A stretch of DNA of 62,941 nt, from NCBI GenBank assembly GCA_945952045.1, contig CAMFHE010000030.1, forward strand, positions 1-62,941. Reading direction: 5' to 3'. This DNA comes from an uncultured Rhizobium sp. GTDB lineage: Bacteria; Pseudomonadota; Alphaproteobacteria; Rhizobiales; Rhizobiaceae. Positions within the stretch are counted from its first letter, which is position 1. Each line of letters starts with the position of its first letter. The position numbers and the translations under genes are program-made. A model generated the notes under the pieces. The model had not been told where the DNA came from and did no database searches. It saw only the letters and a program-made list of their open reading frames with translations. Shown here in pieces: positions 55,373 to 62,941 of the stretch.

Positions 55373-56373
55373 CAGAGCGCCTCCGCCTTCTGCGCCGAAT
55401 GGACGTGGTCAAGGCGCACCTCGGCCAGTTCTTCCTCGCCGATGCCGAGCGCCTTGCCGGTCAATGCCTCGATGGCGCTGACCAAAGCTCCGGCATCGAG
55501 GCCGTATTTCTTCATCAGATAGGGTTTGGATGCGCCATGGGCGAAAGTGTCGTTGAGGCCGAGGCGTTTCAGGCGGATGCCGAGCCCCTCCTCCGCCAAA
55601 ATCTCCGCCACCAGCGAGCCGAGGCCGCCGACGATGGTGTGGTTTTCCAGCGTGACGATGCCCTTCTTGCCACGTGCGGCCTTCAGCAGGCTGTCGCGGT
55701 CGAAGGGTTTGAGGGTCGAGGCATGCAGGTGGTGGATGCCGATGCCACGCGCGGTGAGCGCCTGCGTGGCGCGCAGCGCTTCCTCGGTGCAGACGCCGGA
55801 GCTGACGACGAGGATGTCGTCGCCTTCCGAAAGCGTGCGCAGCCGGTTGAATTCGAACGGCGTCGAAAACAGCCGCGGCACCTCGCCGCGCAGGATGCGC
55901 ACATAGACGGGACCGTCTACGGCGTCGGCGACCTCCAGAACGGTCTCGACCTCGGTGGCGTCGCCGGTTTCGAGGATGGTCATGTTCGGCACGGCGCGCA
56001 GCACGGCGATATCCTCGATCGCCTGATGGGTAATGCCGCCGGGCGTGGTGATGCCGGGCAAAAAGCCCATCAGCCGCACCTTGCGGTTGGAATAGGCGAT
56101 GGAATTGATCAGCTGGTCATAAGGCCGGCGATAGAGGAACACCGAGAAGGTGTGGATGAACGGCCGATAGCCCTGCATGGCAAGGCCGCCGGCAAAGGAC
56201 AGCATGTTCTGCTCGGCCATGCCGAGCGACAGGAATTGCTCCGGATGCCGGTCGCGAAAACCGTCGACCTCGCAGGAGGAGGTGAGATCCGCAGACAGGC
56301 AGAGGATTTCGGGCCGCGCGGTGGCGAAGGTCTCGAAAGCCTTGGCATAGGGGCGATTGACGATTTCGACCAT
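55372..56373 (-). CDS. Transketolase, C-terminal subunit
   Basis: A 333-residue protein covering the pyrimidine-binding and C-terminal domains of transketolase. The catalytic Glu is in LSLGMAEQNMLSFAGGLAMQ, followed by the GYRPFIHTFSVFLYRRPYDQ segment and a ferredoxin-like C-terminus (GSLVAEILAEEGLGIRLKRL). It forms a heterotetramer with the N-terminal subunit encoded two bases upstream. Split transketolases are often devoted to special sugar phosphates, for example in D-apiose catabolism. Here the context is methylthioribose salvage. Confidence 0.92.
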   Translation of the reverse strand: MVEIVNRPYAKAFETFATARPEILCLSADLTSSCEVDGFRDRHPEQFLSLGMAEQNMLSFAGGLAMQGYRPFIHTFSVFLYRRPYDQLINSIAYSNRKVRLMGFLPGITTPGGITHQAIEDIAVLRAVPNMTILETGDATEVETVLEVADAVDGPVYVRILRGEVPRLFSTPFEFNRLRTLSEGDDILVVSSGVCTEEALRATQALTARGIGIHHLHASTLKPFDRDSLLKAARGKKGIVTLENHTIVGGLGSLVAEILAEEGLGIRLKRLGLNDTFAHGASKPYLMKKYGLDAGALVSAIEALTGKALGIGEEELAEVRLDHVHSAQKAEAL

Positions 56374-56375
56374 GG

Positions 56376-57314
56376 TCAGGCCCTTTCCTGCAAGTCGCTA
56401 GCGGTGATGCCGAGTTCGGCAGCCAGGGCCGCCTGCATTTCCAGCCGCTCGTCGGCGCTCTTGAAGCGGACGTAATGCAGCCGGGGGAAACGTTTTTTCA
56501 GGAAATCCATACCCTGATAGGGCGATGTATTGGCGAGAATGACGAGCGGTTTTCCGGCTTCCGCGCTGGCGGCGGCGTCGCGCAGCGCGTTCAGATCATG
56601 ACCGTCGACCGAGCGGCAGGTAACGCCGAAGGCGGAGACGCGCGCGGCGAGATCGCCGAGATCGAGCACCGAGGACATGGCGCCATCGCATTGCTGGCGG
56701 TTGACATCGACGACGACGCGGATGTTGTCGATCTTGTGGTACCTCATCGCCGCCAGGCATTCCCAGGTCTGCCCCTCCTGGAATTCGCCGTCCGACATAT
56801 AGACCCAGACCTTGCCGGGCTCCTTCTTGCGCGCCCGCGCCCAGGCGATGCCGGAAGCCATGGAAAGGCCCTGCGCCAGCGAGCCGGTGGTCACTTCCAT
56901 GCCGGGGCTGTGCTCGGCGCCGATCATCTCGACCGAGCCGCCATCCTTGTTGAACAGATCGAGCGCCTGCTCGTCCATGCGGCCGGTCTCGATCAGCGCC
57001 GAATAGATCACCAGCGCATAATGCGCCGGCGAGATGATGAAGCGGTCGTAATTTGGGCCGGCCGGGCCGTGATAGCCGGCGCCGGTGAAGGCATCCGGGT
57101 TATGCGCCGAGGGCACGCCGGCAAAGGGCAGCGGCACCTTGGGCAGCGTCGGTTCGCCGAGCGTCAGCAGCTCATTGTAGAGAAGCGCCAGGCTTTCGGC
57201 GGCCGAGCAGGCCTGGCTCAGATAACCGCCATTGTTCTTCATCGTGTGGAAAAAGACGCGGCGGCGGATGCCAAGCGCGATCTCTTCCGTGGTTTTCTCG
57301 TTCTGCAGGGTCAT
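56376..57314 (-). CDS. Transketolase, N-terminal (TPP-binding) subunit
   Basis: A 312-residue thiamine-diphosphate-binding subunit. The TPP motif is YMSDGEFQEGQTWE through VVVDVNRQQCDG. GSLAQGLSMASGIAWARA and SPAHYALVIYSALIETGRM are also typical. It is two bases upstream of the C-terminal subunit and five bases downstream of mtnA. Together the pair would transfer or release a two-carbon unit from a ketose phosphate. Confidence 0.92.
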   Translation of the reverse strand: MTLQNEKTTEEIALGIRRRVFFHTMKNNGGYLSQACSAAESLALLYNELLTLGEPTLPKVPLPFAGVPSAHNPDAFTGAGYHGPAGPNYDRFIISPAHYALVIYSALIETGRMDEQALDLFNKDGGSVEMIGAEHSPGMEVTTGSLAQGLSMASGIAWARARKKEPGKVWVYMSDGEFQEGQTWECLAAMRYHKIDNIRVVVDVNRQQCDGAMSSVLDLGDLAARVSAFGVTCRSVDGHDLNALRDAAASAEAGKPLVILANTSPYQGMDFLKKRFPRLHYVRFKSADERLEMQAALAAELGITASDLQERA

Positions 57315-57319
57315 TGCTC

Positions 57320-58414
57320 TCAGCTCCGCTCGGGGAACAGCGCCTTCAAACCCTCCGGCGAGGGCGTGGCGATGCCGCGTTCGGTGATCAGGCCGGTGAT
57401 GAGGCGCGCCGGGGTCACGTCGAAGGCCGGATTGGCGGCGGGGCTGCCTTCCGGGGAGATGCGCACGGTGGTGATCGACCCATCCGCGCCGCGGCCCTGC
57501 ACGAAACTAACCTCGTCGCTGGTCCGTTCCTCGATGGGGATCTCCTTCACGCCGTCATGCACCGTCCAGTCGATGGTCGGCGACGGCAGCGCCACATAAA
57601 ATGGCACGTCGTTGTCGCGGGCGGCGAGCGCCTTGAGATAGGTGCCGATCTTGTTGCAGACGTCGCCATTGGCGGTGGTGCGGTCGGTGCCGACGATCAC
57701 CATGTCGATCTCGCCATGCTGCATCAGGTGGCCGCCGGCATTGTCGACGATCAGCGTGTGCGGCACGCCATGGCCGTTCAGCTCCCATGCGGTGAGCTGG
57801 GCGCCCTGGTTGCGCGGTCGTGTCTCGTCGACATAGACATGCACGGCAATGCCTTCTTCTGCGGCCATGTAGATCGGCGCGGTCGCCGTGCCGTAATCGA
57901 CGGTGGCCAACCAGCCGGCATTGCAATGGGTGAGGATGTTGACCGGCTCGCCGGGCTTCTTGTGCTTGGCGATCTCGCGGATGACGGCGAGACCGTTGGC
58001 GCCGATGGAGCGATTGAGCTGCACATCCTCTTCGGCGATCTCGGCGGCGCGGCGATAGGCGGCCTCGGCGCGCTCCGCGGTCGGTAGCGGCCGCAGGAAA
58101 TTGCGCATCGCCTCCAGCGCCCAGCGCAGGTTGATGGCGGTCGGCCGCGTCTCGTTGAGTTCGTGCCAGACGGCGTCGAGATGGGCGTCGGAAGGGTCGT
58201 TTGCCATGGCAATGGCAATGCCATAGGCGGCGGTGACGCCGATCAGCGGTGCGCCGCGCACCCACATGTCGCGGATGGCGGTGGCGACATCGGCCACCGT
58301 CTTCAGGGTGACGACGCGGAATTCATGCGGCAACCAGCGCTGGTCGATGATGTCGACCGAGCGGCCGTCCTCGTTGAGCCAGATCGTGTGGTAATGACGG
58401 TCTGCGACTTTCAC
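57320..58414 (-). CDS. mtnA: S-methyl-5-thioribose-1-phosphate isomerase
   Basis: A 364-residue aldose-ketose isomerase of the eIF2B-like fold that converts methylthioribose-1-phosphate to methylthioribulose-1-phosphate. The catalytic Cys is C164 ([19 protein letters not shown]) and the Asp is D244 ([19 protein letters not shown]). A GTG at 58414 that overlaps the mtnK stop (GTGA), with GGAGAC upstream, is chosen. The frame extends to 58528 but that part lies inside mtnK. Confidence 0.95.
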   Translation of the reverse strand: MKVADRHYHTIWLNEDGRSVDIIDQRWLPHEFRVVTLKTVADVATAIRDMWVRGAPLIGVTAAYGIAIAMANDPSDAHLDAVWHELNETRPTAINLRWALEAMRNFLRPLPTAERAEAAYRRAAEIAEEDVQLNRSIGANGLAVIREIAKHKKPGEPVNILTHCNAGWLATVDYGTATAPIYMAAEEGIAVHVYVDETRPRNQGAQLTAWELNGHGVPHTLIVDNAGGHLMQHGEIDMVIVGTDRTTANGDVCNKIGTYLKALAARDNDVPFYVALPSPTIDWTVHDGVKEIPIEERTSDEVSFVQGRGADGSITTVRISPEGSPAANPAFDVTPARLITGLITERGIATPSPEGLKALFPERS

Positions 58415-59682
58415 GACAATGTCTCCCTGTAGAGCCGTTCGGCGGTGGCGCGGATATCGGCAAGGCTCGAAATCCGTTCCCGGTTGACGGCAAGATGGCG
58501 CCCGAGCTTCAGCGCCTTGCTTTCGCAAACGGCGCGGCGGTCGGGATCGGCGATGGTTTCGAAATCGGCATTATGGGCAAGGCCAAGGATGCGGCGATGC
58601 ATCTCGACGCCGGCAAAGCCGAGCATCTCGCGCCTGATATCATCGAGCACAATGGTCAGAGCCTGTTCGGATGCCAGCGGATCGCCGCGATCCTCGAACA
58701 GGCTCGCTTGATAGAGGATGCCCTTGCGCTCACTGCGCCAGAGATGGGCGAATTCCGCGCGGAACGTCTCCCAGATCGTCTCGACAGTGTCCATCAGATA
58801 GGTGCGCATCGCATCGCGCCCCCCGGCGTCGGCCTCGTGGCCTTCCTGCGAAAAATAGCTCATCCAGAAATTGGCGAGCAGCATGCCGACATCGAAGCTG
58901 ATCGGACCGTAAAAGGCGAATTCGGGATCGATGACGCGGGTGTCCTCGTCGGTCACCATTACCGAGCCGGTGTGCAGGTCGCCATGGCAGAGCGTTTCGG
59001 CCTTGGCGGAAAACAGGTGCTTCAGCCGCTGCGCCTCGACTTTCAGGTCGCGGTCGCGGCGCAATTCCTCGACGAGACCATCGAGCTGCGGCGTGGTGTG
59101 GCGGTTCAGCTCCGCCTCGAAATAGGGGTCGGAGAAGACGAGATTTTCGGTAATGTCGCAAAGCTCGACATTGTCGGCGAACAGCGCCACATCCGCTTTC
59201 TTCTCCCGCGTCGGCATCGAAAGATCCGAGCCGCGAAACAGGGTGCGGGCGCAGAAAAGGCCGAGGTCGCGGCCGATCTTCGGCAATTGCCTGCCATCGA
59301 TATAGGCCCGGCGCAGGATGACGTGCGGCGTCAGATATTCCATGACGATGATTGCCTGGGCTTCGTCGAAGAACAGGATCTCCGGCACCATGCCCGGATC
59401 GCGCTCCGCCTGGCGCTTCAGCGCATGATATTCGAAGAAGGAGCGCTTCAGCGGCAGCGGCCAGCTTTCGCCGACGAGCCGCACATAGGGAAGCGCCTGC
59501 TTGACGATGGCGCTGCCCGTCTCGCCGGTGACGATGAAGACGAGGTTGAGGTTGCCGTCGCCGACCTCGCGCACGCTCCAGCGGCTCCAGTCCGCGCCGA
59601 TTCTCTCCTGCAGCGCCGCATTGCCGCCGAGCCGCGCCGGCAGCGTTTCGATGCCGAGCGCCTCGAAAACTTGCTCTTTCAT
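58411..59682 (-). CDS. mtnK: S-methyl-5-thioribose kinase
   Basis: A 423-residue kinase of the protein-kinase-like fold that phosphorylates methylthioribose at C1 with ATP. Seen are the [20 protein letters not shown] nucleotide region, the catalytic loop [12 protein letters not shown] and the metal motif [23 protein letters not shown] precedes the ATG at 59682. It is the first gene of the leftward operon, so free methylthioribose (or 5-deoxyribose) is the expected pathway entry. Confidence 0.95.
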   Translation of the reverse strand: MKEQVFEALGIETLPARLGGNAALQERIGADWSRWSVREVGDGNLNLVFIVTGETGSAIVKQALPYVRLVGESWPLPLKRSFFEYHALKRQAERDPGMVPEILFFDEAQAIIVMEYLTPHVILRRAYIDGRQLPKIGRDLGLFCARTLFRGSDLSMPTREKKADVALFADNVELCDITENLVFSDPYFEAELNRHTTPQLDGLVEELRRDRDLKVEAQRLKHLFSAKAETLCHGDLHTGSVMVTDEDTRVIDPEFAFYGPISFDVGMLLANFWMSYFSQEGHEADAGGRDAMRTYLMDTVETIWETFRAEFAHLWRSERKGILYQASLFEDRGDPLASEQALTIVLDDIRREMLGFAGVEMHRRILGLAHNADFETIADPDRRAVCESKALKLGRHLAVNRERISSLADIRATAERLYRETLS

Positions 59683-59763
59683 ATGCTCCTCCCGATAGCC
59701 GTGGCGGGTCTTTTGTCGCGCGCCGCCATGACGTCCTTGGGCCACAGGTAAGGCGTCATTCTG

Positions 59764-59790
59764 TCAAATGTCAATGGCCTTGACATTTGA
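59764..59790. promoter_or_regulatory. Perfect 27-bp palindromic operator between the divergent operons
   Basis: TCAAATGTCAA, a five-base spacer, then TTGACATTTGA: a perfect 11-bp inverted repeat midway between mtnK and the importer genes. It also overlaps possible TTGACA-like -35 elements on both strands. A repressor here would control both operons together. No regulator gene is in the window. Confidence 0.82.
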
Positions 59791-59830
59791 TGGGAGGCCG
59801 GCCTAACTTGCCCGGCATTGGGAGGAGAGA

Positions 59831-61348
59831 ATGAGCGAACGGGCAGTGTTCCGCATCGAAGGCGTGCGCAAATCCTTTGGGGCCATACCGGTTCTGAAGG
59901 GTGTCGACCTCGATTTGCGTCCCGGCGCCGTCACGGTGCTGATGGGCGCCAACGGGGCTGGCAAATCGACGCTGGTGCGCATCCTCAGCGGCGTCTATGG
60001 TCGCGATGCCGGCGCGATGACGCTGGCCGGGAAAAGTTTCGAGCCGGTGACGCCTGCAGAGGCGATTCGCGCCGGCGTGGTCACGGTCCATCAGAACATC
60101 AATGACGGCGTGGTCGCCGATCTCGACGTCGCCACAAATCTCACCCTCGACCGCCTGAACGGCCGTGGGGCGCGCCTGTTCTTCAATCCGCGCCGGGTGC
60201 GTCGCGAGGCAGCCGCCGTTGCGGCCCGCATGGGCCTGGCGATCGATCTCGCCGCCAATGTCAACGATCTGACGCTGGCGGACCGGCAGATGGTCGCCAT
60301 CGCGCGGGCCATGGCGCATGAGCCGCAGGTGCTGATCCTCGACGAACCGACCTCGTCGCTTTCCAGCGCCGAGGCGGACCGGCTGTTCGATCTCGTCGAT
60401 CGGCTGCGGGCGCGCGGCGTCGCCATTCTCTATATCTCGCACCGCATGTCGGATATCCGCCGCCTCGCCGACAGCATCGTCTCGCTGCGTGATGGCCGCA
60501 TCGCCGGCCGTTTCGAAGGGCCGGAACTGGATTACGAAGGCGCTGTCAACGCCATGCTCGGCCAGAAAGTGTCGGCCGGCAGCGTGAACGTGCGCGAGGC
60601 CGGCGCGCCGGTGTTTTCGGCGCGTGGGCTCAAGCTGCAAGCCGCCGCCCGCGCCTTCGATTTCGATCTCGGTGACGGCGAGATCGTCGCAGTCACCGGC
60701 CTTGTCGGCGTCGGCAAGACGGCGCTCGCCGAAACGCTTTTTGGCGCAAGGGCGGCTGTCGGCGGCGCAATGACGCTGGACGGCGTTTCCTATCGGCCGG
60801 CCAGCACGGCGCAGGCGATTTCGCGCGGCGTTTTCCTCGTTGCCAAGGATCGCGCCGATAGCGGCATCGTGCCGGATTTCAACATCGCCGAAAACATCGG
60901 CCTGCCCTTCCTGAAGCGTCTGTCGCGGATCGGCGTGACCAGCCGCGCGCGCGAAAAATCCAAGGCGCGCGGCCAGATCGAGGCGCTCGGCATCGTCTGC
61001 CGCAGCGAGCGCGACGAGATGCAGACGCTGTCGGGCGGCAACCAGCAGAAGGTCATGGTCGGGCGCTGGCTTTCAGAGCCGTCGCGGCTGCTGATCCTCG
61101 ACGAACCTTTCCAGGGCGTGGACATCGCCGCCCGGCGCGACATCGGCGCCAAGCTGCGCGCTTCGGCGAACGGCCGCGCCACAATCGTTTTCCTGACCGA
61201 ACTTGACGAAGCCTTCGAGGTGGCCGACCGCATCCTCGTCATGTCGGAGCACACCATCGTCGGCGAGCACCGCAATGCGGCCGTCGATGTCGAGCGGCTC
61301 CTGTCGGAGATCGCCGGTCATCCTTCCAAGCAGGTATCCGCATCATGA
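59831..61348 (+). CDS. Ribose-type sugar ABC importer ATPase (double cassette)
   Basis: A 505-residue ATPase with two fused nucleotide-binding domains, as in RbsA. The first Walker A is GANGAGKST with Walker B VLILDEPTSSLS. In its signature position the first domain has VNDLTLADRQMVAIARAM, which is degenerate. The second has GLVGVGKTA, LSGGNQQKVMVGRWL and LLILDEPFQGVD. GGGAGGAGAG precedes the ATG. It is divergent from mtnK and overlaps the permease gene (ATGA). It probably imports the sugar used by the leftward operon. Confidence 0.95.
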   Translation: MSERAVFRIEGVRKSFGAIPVLKGVDLDLRPGAVTVLMGANGAGKSTLVRILSGVYGRDAGAMTLAGKSFEPVTPAEAIRAGVVTVHQNINDGVVADLDVATNLTLDRLNGRGARLFFNPRRVRREAAAVAARMGLAIDLAANVNDLTLADRQMVAIARAMAHEPQVLILDEPTSSLSSAEADRLFDLVDRLRARGVAILYISHRMSDIRRLADSIVSLRDGRIAGRFEGPELDYEGAVNAMLGQKVSAGSVNVREAGAPVFSARGLKLQAAARAFDFDLGDGEIVAVTGLVGVGKTALAETLFGARAAVGGAMTLDGVSYRPASTAQAISRGVFLVAKDRADSGIVPDFNIAENIGLPFLKRLSRIGVTSRAREKSKARGQIEALGIVCRSERDEMQTLSGGNQQKVMVGRWLSEPSRLLILDEPFQGVDIAARRDIGAKLRASANGRATIVFLTELDEAFEVADRILVMSEHTIVGEHRNAAVDVERLLSEIAGHPSKQVSAS

Positions 61349-62403
61349 GCAGTCAACAGAGCAAGCCCGCCTCCCCCTCCCTGCCGGCCGCATCGGTCCG
61401 CGCGCCGATGGGCCTTCGCGAACTCGCCATCAAATACGGCTTCATCGTTCTGCTGCTCGGTCTCGTCGTCTATTTCTCGCTGGTGACCTCGGGCTTTTCC
61501 TCGCCGCAAAGCGCCGTCTTCATCCTGCAATCGGTGTCGATCACCGGCATTCTGGCGCTCGGCGTCACGGCGACGTTGGTCGTCGGCGGCTTCGACCTGT
61601 CCATCGGCTCGGTCGCGACAACGGCGATGATGGCTTCGTCCTATGTCATGGTTGTCATGGGCGGCGATGCCTTGACGGCGACCCTGGTGTGCCTTGCCAT
61701 CGGCGTTCTCGTCGGCCTGATCAACGGCGTCATCATCGTCTATATGCGCGTGCCCGATCTTCTGGCCACGCTCGGCATGATGTTCCTGTTGCTTGGGCTT
61801 CAGCGCATCCCGACCGAAGGGCGCTCGATTGCCACGGGCATGACGATGCCGGACGGCTCGGTCGCGACCGGCGCCTTCAGCCCCGCTTTTCTGGCGCTCG
61901 GACGCCATCGCTTCGACCTCATCCTGCCGAACCTCGTGCCGGTCTCGGTCGTGGTGCTCGTCGTGCTGGCGATCGTGATCTGGTTCTTCCTCGAATACAC
62001 CCGCTTCGGGCGGATGATGTATGCGGTCGGTTCCAATGAGCGCGCGGCGGGTCTGGCCGGCGCGCCGGTCAATGCCTACAAGATCTCGGCCTACATCATC
62101 TCCGGCGTCTTCGCCTCCATCGGCGGCATCCTGCTCGCCGCCCGCCTCGGGCGCGGCGATATCGCCTCGGGCAACAACCTGCTGCTCGATGCGGTGGCCG
62201 CCGCGCTCATCGGTTTCGCCGTGCTGGGCGCCGCCAAGCCGAATGCTTTCGGCACCGCCATCGGCGCGCTGTTCGTCGGCATCCTGCTGCAGGGCCTGAC
62301 GATGATGAACGCGCCCTATTACACCCAGGATTTCGTCAAGGGCGCGGTGCTCGTCGTCGCCCTGATCTTCACCTTTGCGCTCTCGAAAAGAGGCAAACGC
62401 TGA
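61345..62403 (+). CDS. Ribose-type sugar ABC importer permease
   Basis: A 352-residue inner-membrane permease of the RbsC family with eight to ten hydrophobic segments. GGFDLSIGSVATTAMMASSY and the coupling segment FGRMMYAVGSNERAAGLAGA are typical. The start overlaps the ATPase stop. It probably works as a homodimer with the double-cassette ATPase. Confidence 0.95.
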   Translation: MSSQQSKPASPSLPAASVRAPMGLRELAIKYGFIVLLLGLVVYFSLVTSGFSSPQSAVFILQSVSITGILALGVTATLVVGGFDLSIGSVATTAMMASSYVMVVMGGDALTATLVCLAIGVLVGLINGVIIVYMRVPDLLATLGMMFLLLGLQRIPTEGRSIATGMTMPDGSVATGAFSPAFLALGRHRFDLILPNLVPVSVVVLVVLAIVIWFFLEYTRFGRMMYAVGSNERAAGLAGAPVNAYKISAYIISGVFASIGGILLAARLGRGDIASGNNLLLDAVAAALIGFAVLGAAKPNAFGTAIGALFVGILLQGLTMMNAPYYTQDFVKGAVLVVALIFTFALSKRGKR

Positions 62404-62458
62404 CGGGAAAATCCCGCTGCCGCCAAGAGACTACCGTTCACCAGTGGAGGAGACTGAC

Positions 62459-62941
62459 ATGAACTTTACACGCAGAGCATTCGGCACGCTGGCGCTGGGG
62501 CTTGCCAGCACCGTGGCCTTCGCCACCGGCGCCTTTGCCGCCGACATGCCGAAGCCGTTCGACAAGCCGGGCGACGTCAAGATCGCGCTTGTGCGTTATC
62601 TGTCGACTGGCGACTTCTTCCAGTCCTATCTTGCCGGCGTCGAAGCCCAGGCAAAGGCGCTCGGCGTCCAGCTTCAGGTGCTCGACAGCCGCCAGGACGC
62701 CGCCCTTCAGGCCGACATGGTCGATCAGGCCATCGCGCTCGGCGTGCAGGGCATCATCATCCAGCACGGCTTGACGGAATCGATGAAGGAAGCCGCCAAG
62801 CGCGCCGTCGATGCCGGCATCAAGGTCGTCGCCTTCGACGTCAATGTCGAGAACGACAAGATCCCGCAGGTCGAACAGTCCGACCGGGATCTGGCCCGTC
62901 TGGCTCTGGAGCAGGCGATCAAGGACAATGGCGAAAGCTTC
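62459..62941 (+). CDS. Sugar-binding periplasmic protein of the importer (3' end outside window)
   Basis: The first 161 codons of an RbsB-like binding protein. The signal peptide is TRRAFGTLALGLASTVAFAT ending near AFAAD, and the mature start VKIALVRYLSTGDFFQSYLA and GVQGIIIQHGLTESMKEAAK fit the family. GGAGGAG precedes the ATG. It would bind methylthioribose or a related pentose. The gene runs off the window. Confidence 0.93.
   Translation, partial: MNFTRRAFGTLALGLASTVAFATGAFAADMPKPFDKPGDVKIALVRYLSTGDFFQSYLAGVEAQAKALGVQLQVLDSRQDAALQADMVDQAIALGVQGIIIQHGLTESMKEAAKRAVDAGIKVVAFDVNVENDKIPQVEQSDRDLARLALEQAIKDNGESF

Overview
The window reads as part of a repABC replicon, probably a chromid or megaplasmid, of a Rhizobiaceae alphaproteobacterium (Agrobacterium/Rhizobium-like). 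The evidence is a complete repA-repB-repC locus with an antisense RNA gene between repB and repC and a parS-like palindrome, high GC with NNC/NNG-rich codons, rhizobial intergenic palindromic elements, and family types common in this group (DUF982, glycoamylase/GH144, many periplasmic-binding-protein ABC systems). Genus-level placement is inference. Both ends cut genes: a chemoreceptor on the left and a sugar-binding protein on the right.

Layout. 1-1795: chemoreceptor. 2036-9833: an eight-gene cluster combining riboflavin- and pterin-type enzymes (GTP cyclohydrolase II fused to a degenerate DHBP-synthase domain, RibD-type reductase, altered 6-pyruvoyltetrahydropterin-synthase homologue) with an oxidoreductase, a glycosyltransferase, a methyltransferase, a CDP-alcohol phosphatidyltransferase and an LtaS/OpgB-like membrane phosphotransferase. 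I know of no described product for this set. 9991-17680: LysR regulator, succinate-semialdehyde-type dehydrogenase, polyamine-type ABC importer and nitrilase-fold amidase, a probable nitrogen-compound catabolic unit. 17681-21588: repABC with parS, ctRNA and putative oriV. 21589-26756: AlkC-type DNA glycosylase, DUF883 protein, peptidase T, TauE/SafE exporter, a PepSY-like protein and a SIS protein. 26966-29604: modABC with a Mo-box-like site. 29749-35340: glutathione peroxidase, GH144-like glucanase, aroQ and treY. 35373-39850: a ybhP/ybhN/clsB-like trio and a topoisomerase IB. 39890-46305: DUF982, CBS protein, a 1228-residue hybrid histidine kinase, two tiny membrane-protein genes and small conserved genes, with a second parS-like site at 46106. 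46306-54132: EamA transporter, an ABC export unit with a His-rich loop and a Tat substrate, alkaline phosphatase, an EAL phosphodiesterase and ilvE.

54257-62941: two divergent operons around a perfect 11-bp inverted repeat. Leftward are mtnK, mtnA, a split transketolase and a RubisCO-like protein. Rightward is a ribose-type ABC importer. Together they look like an import and salvage route for methylthioribose or another 5-modified ribose, in which a transketolase occupies the place of the usual lower-pathway enzymes.

The two strongest candidates for undescribed biology are the pterin/flavin-like cluster (2036-9833) and the RubisCO-like protein plus transketolase methylthioribose cluster (54257-62941).
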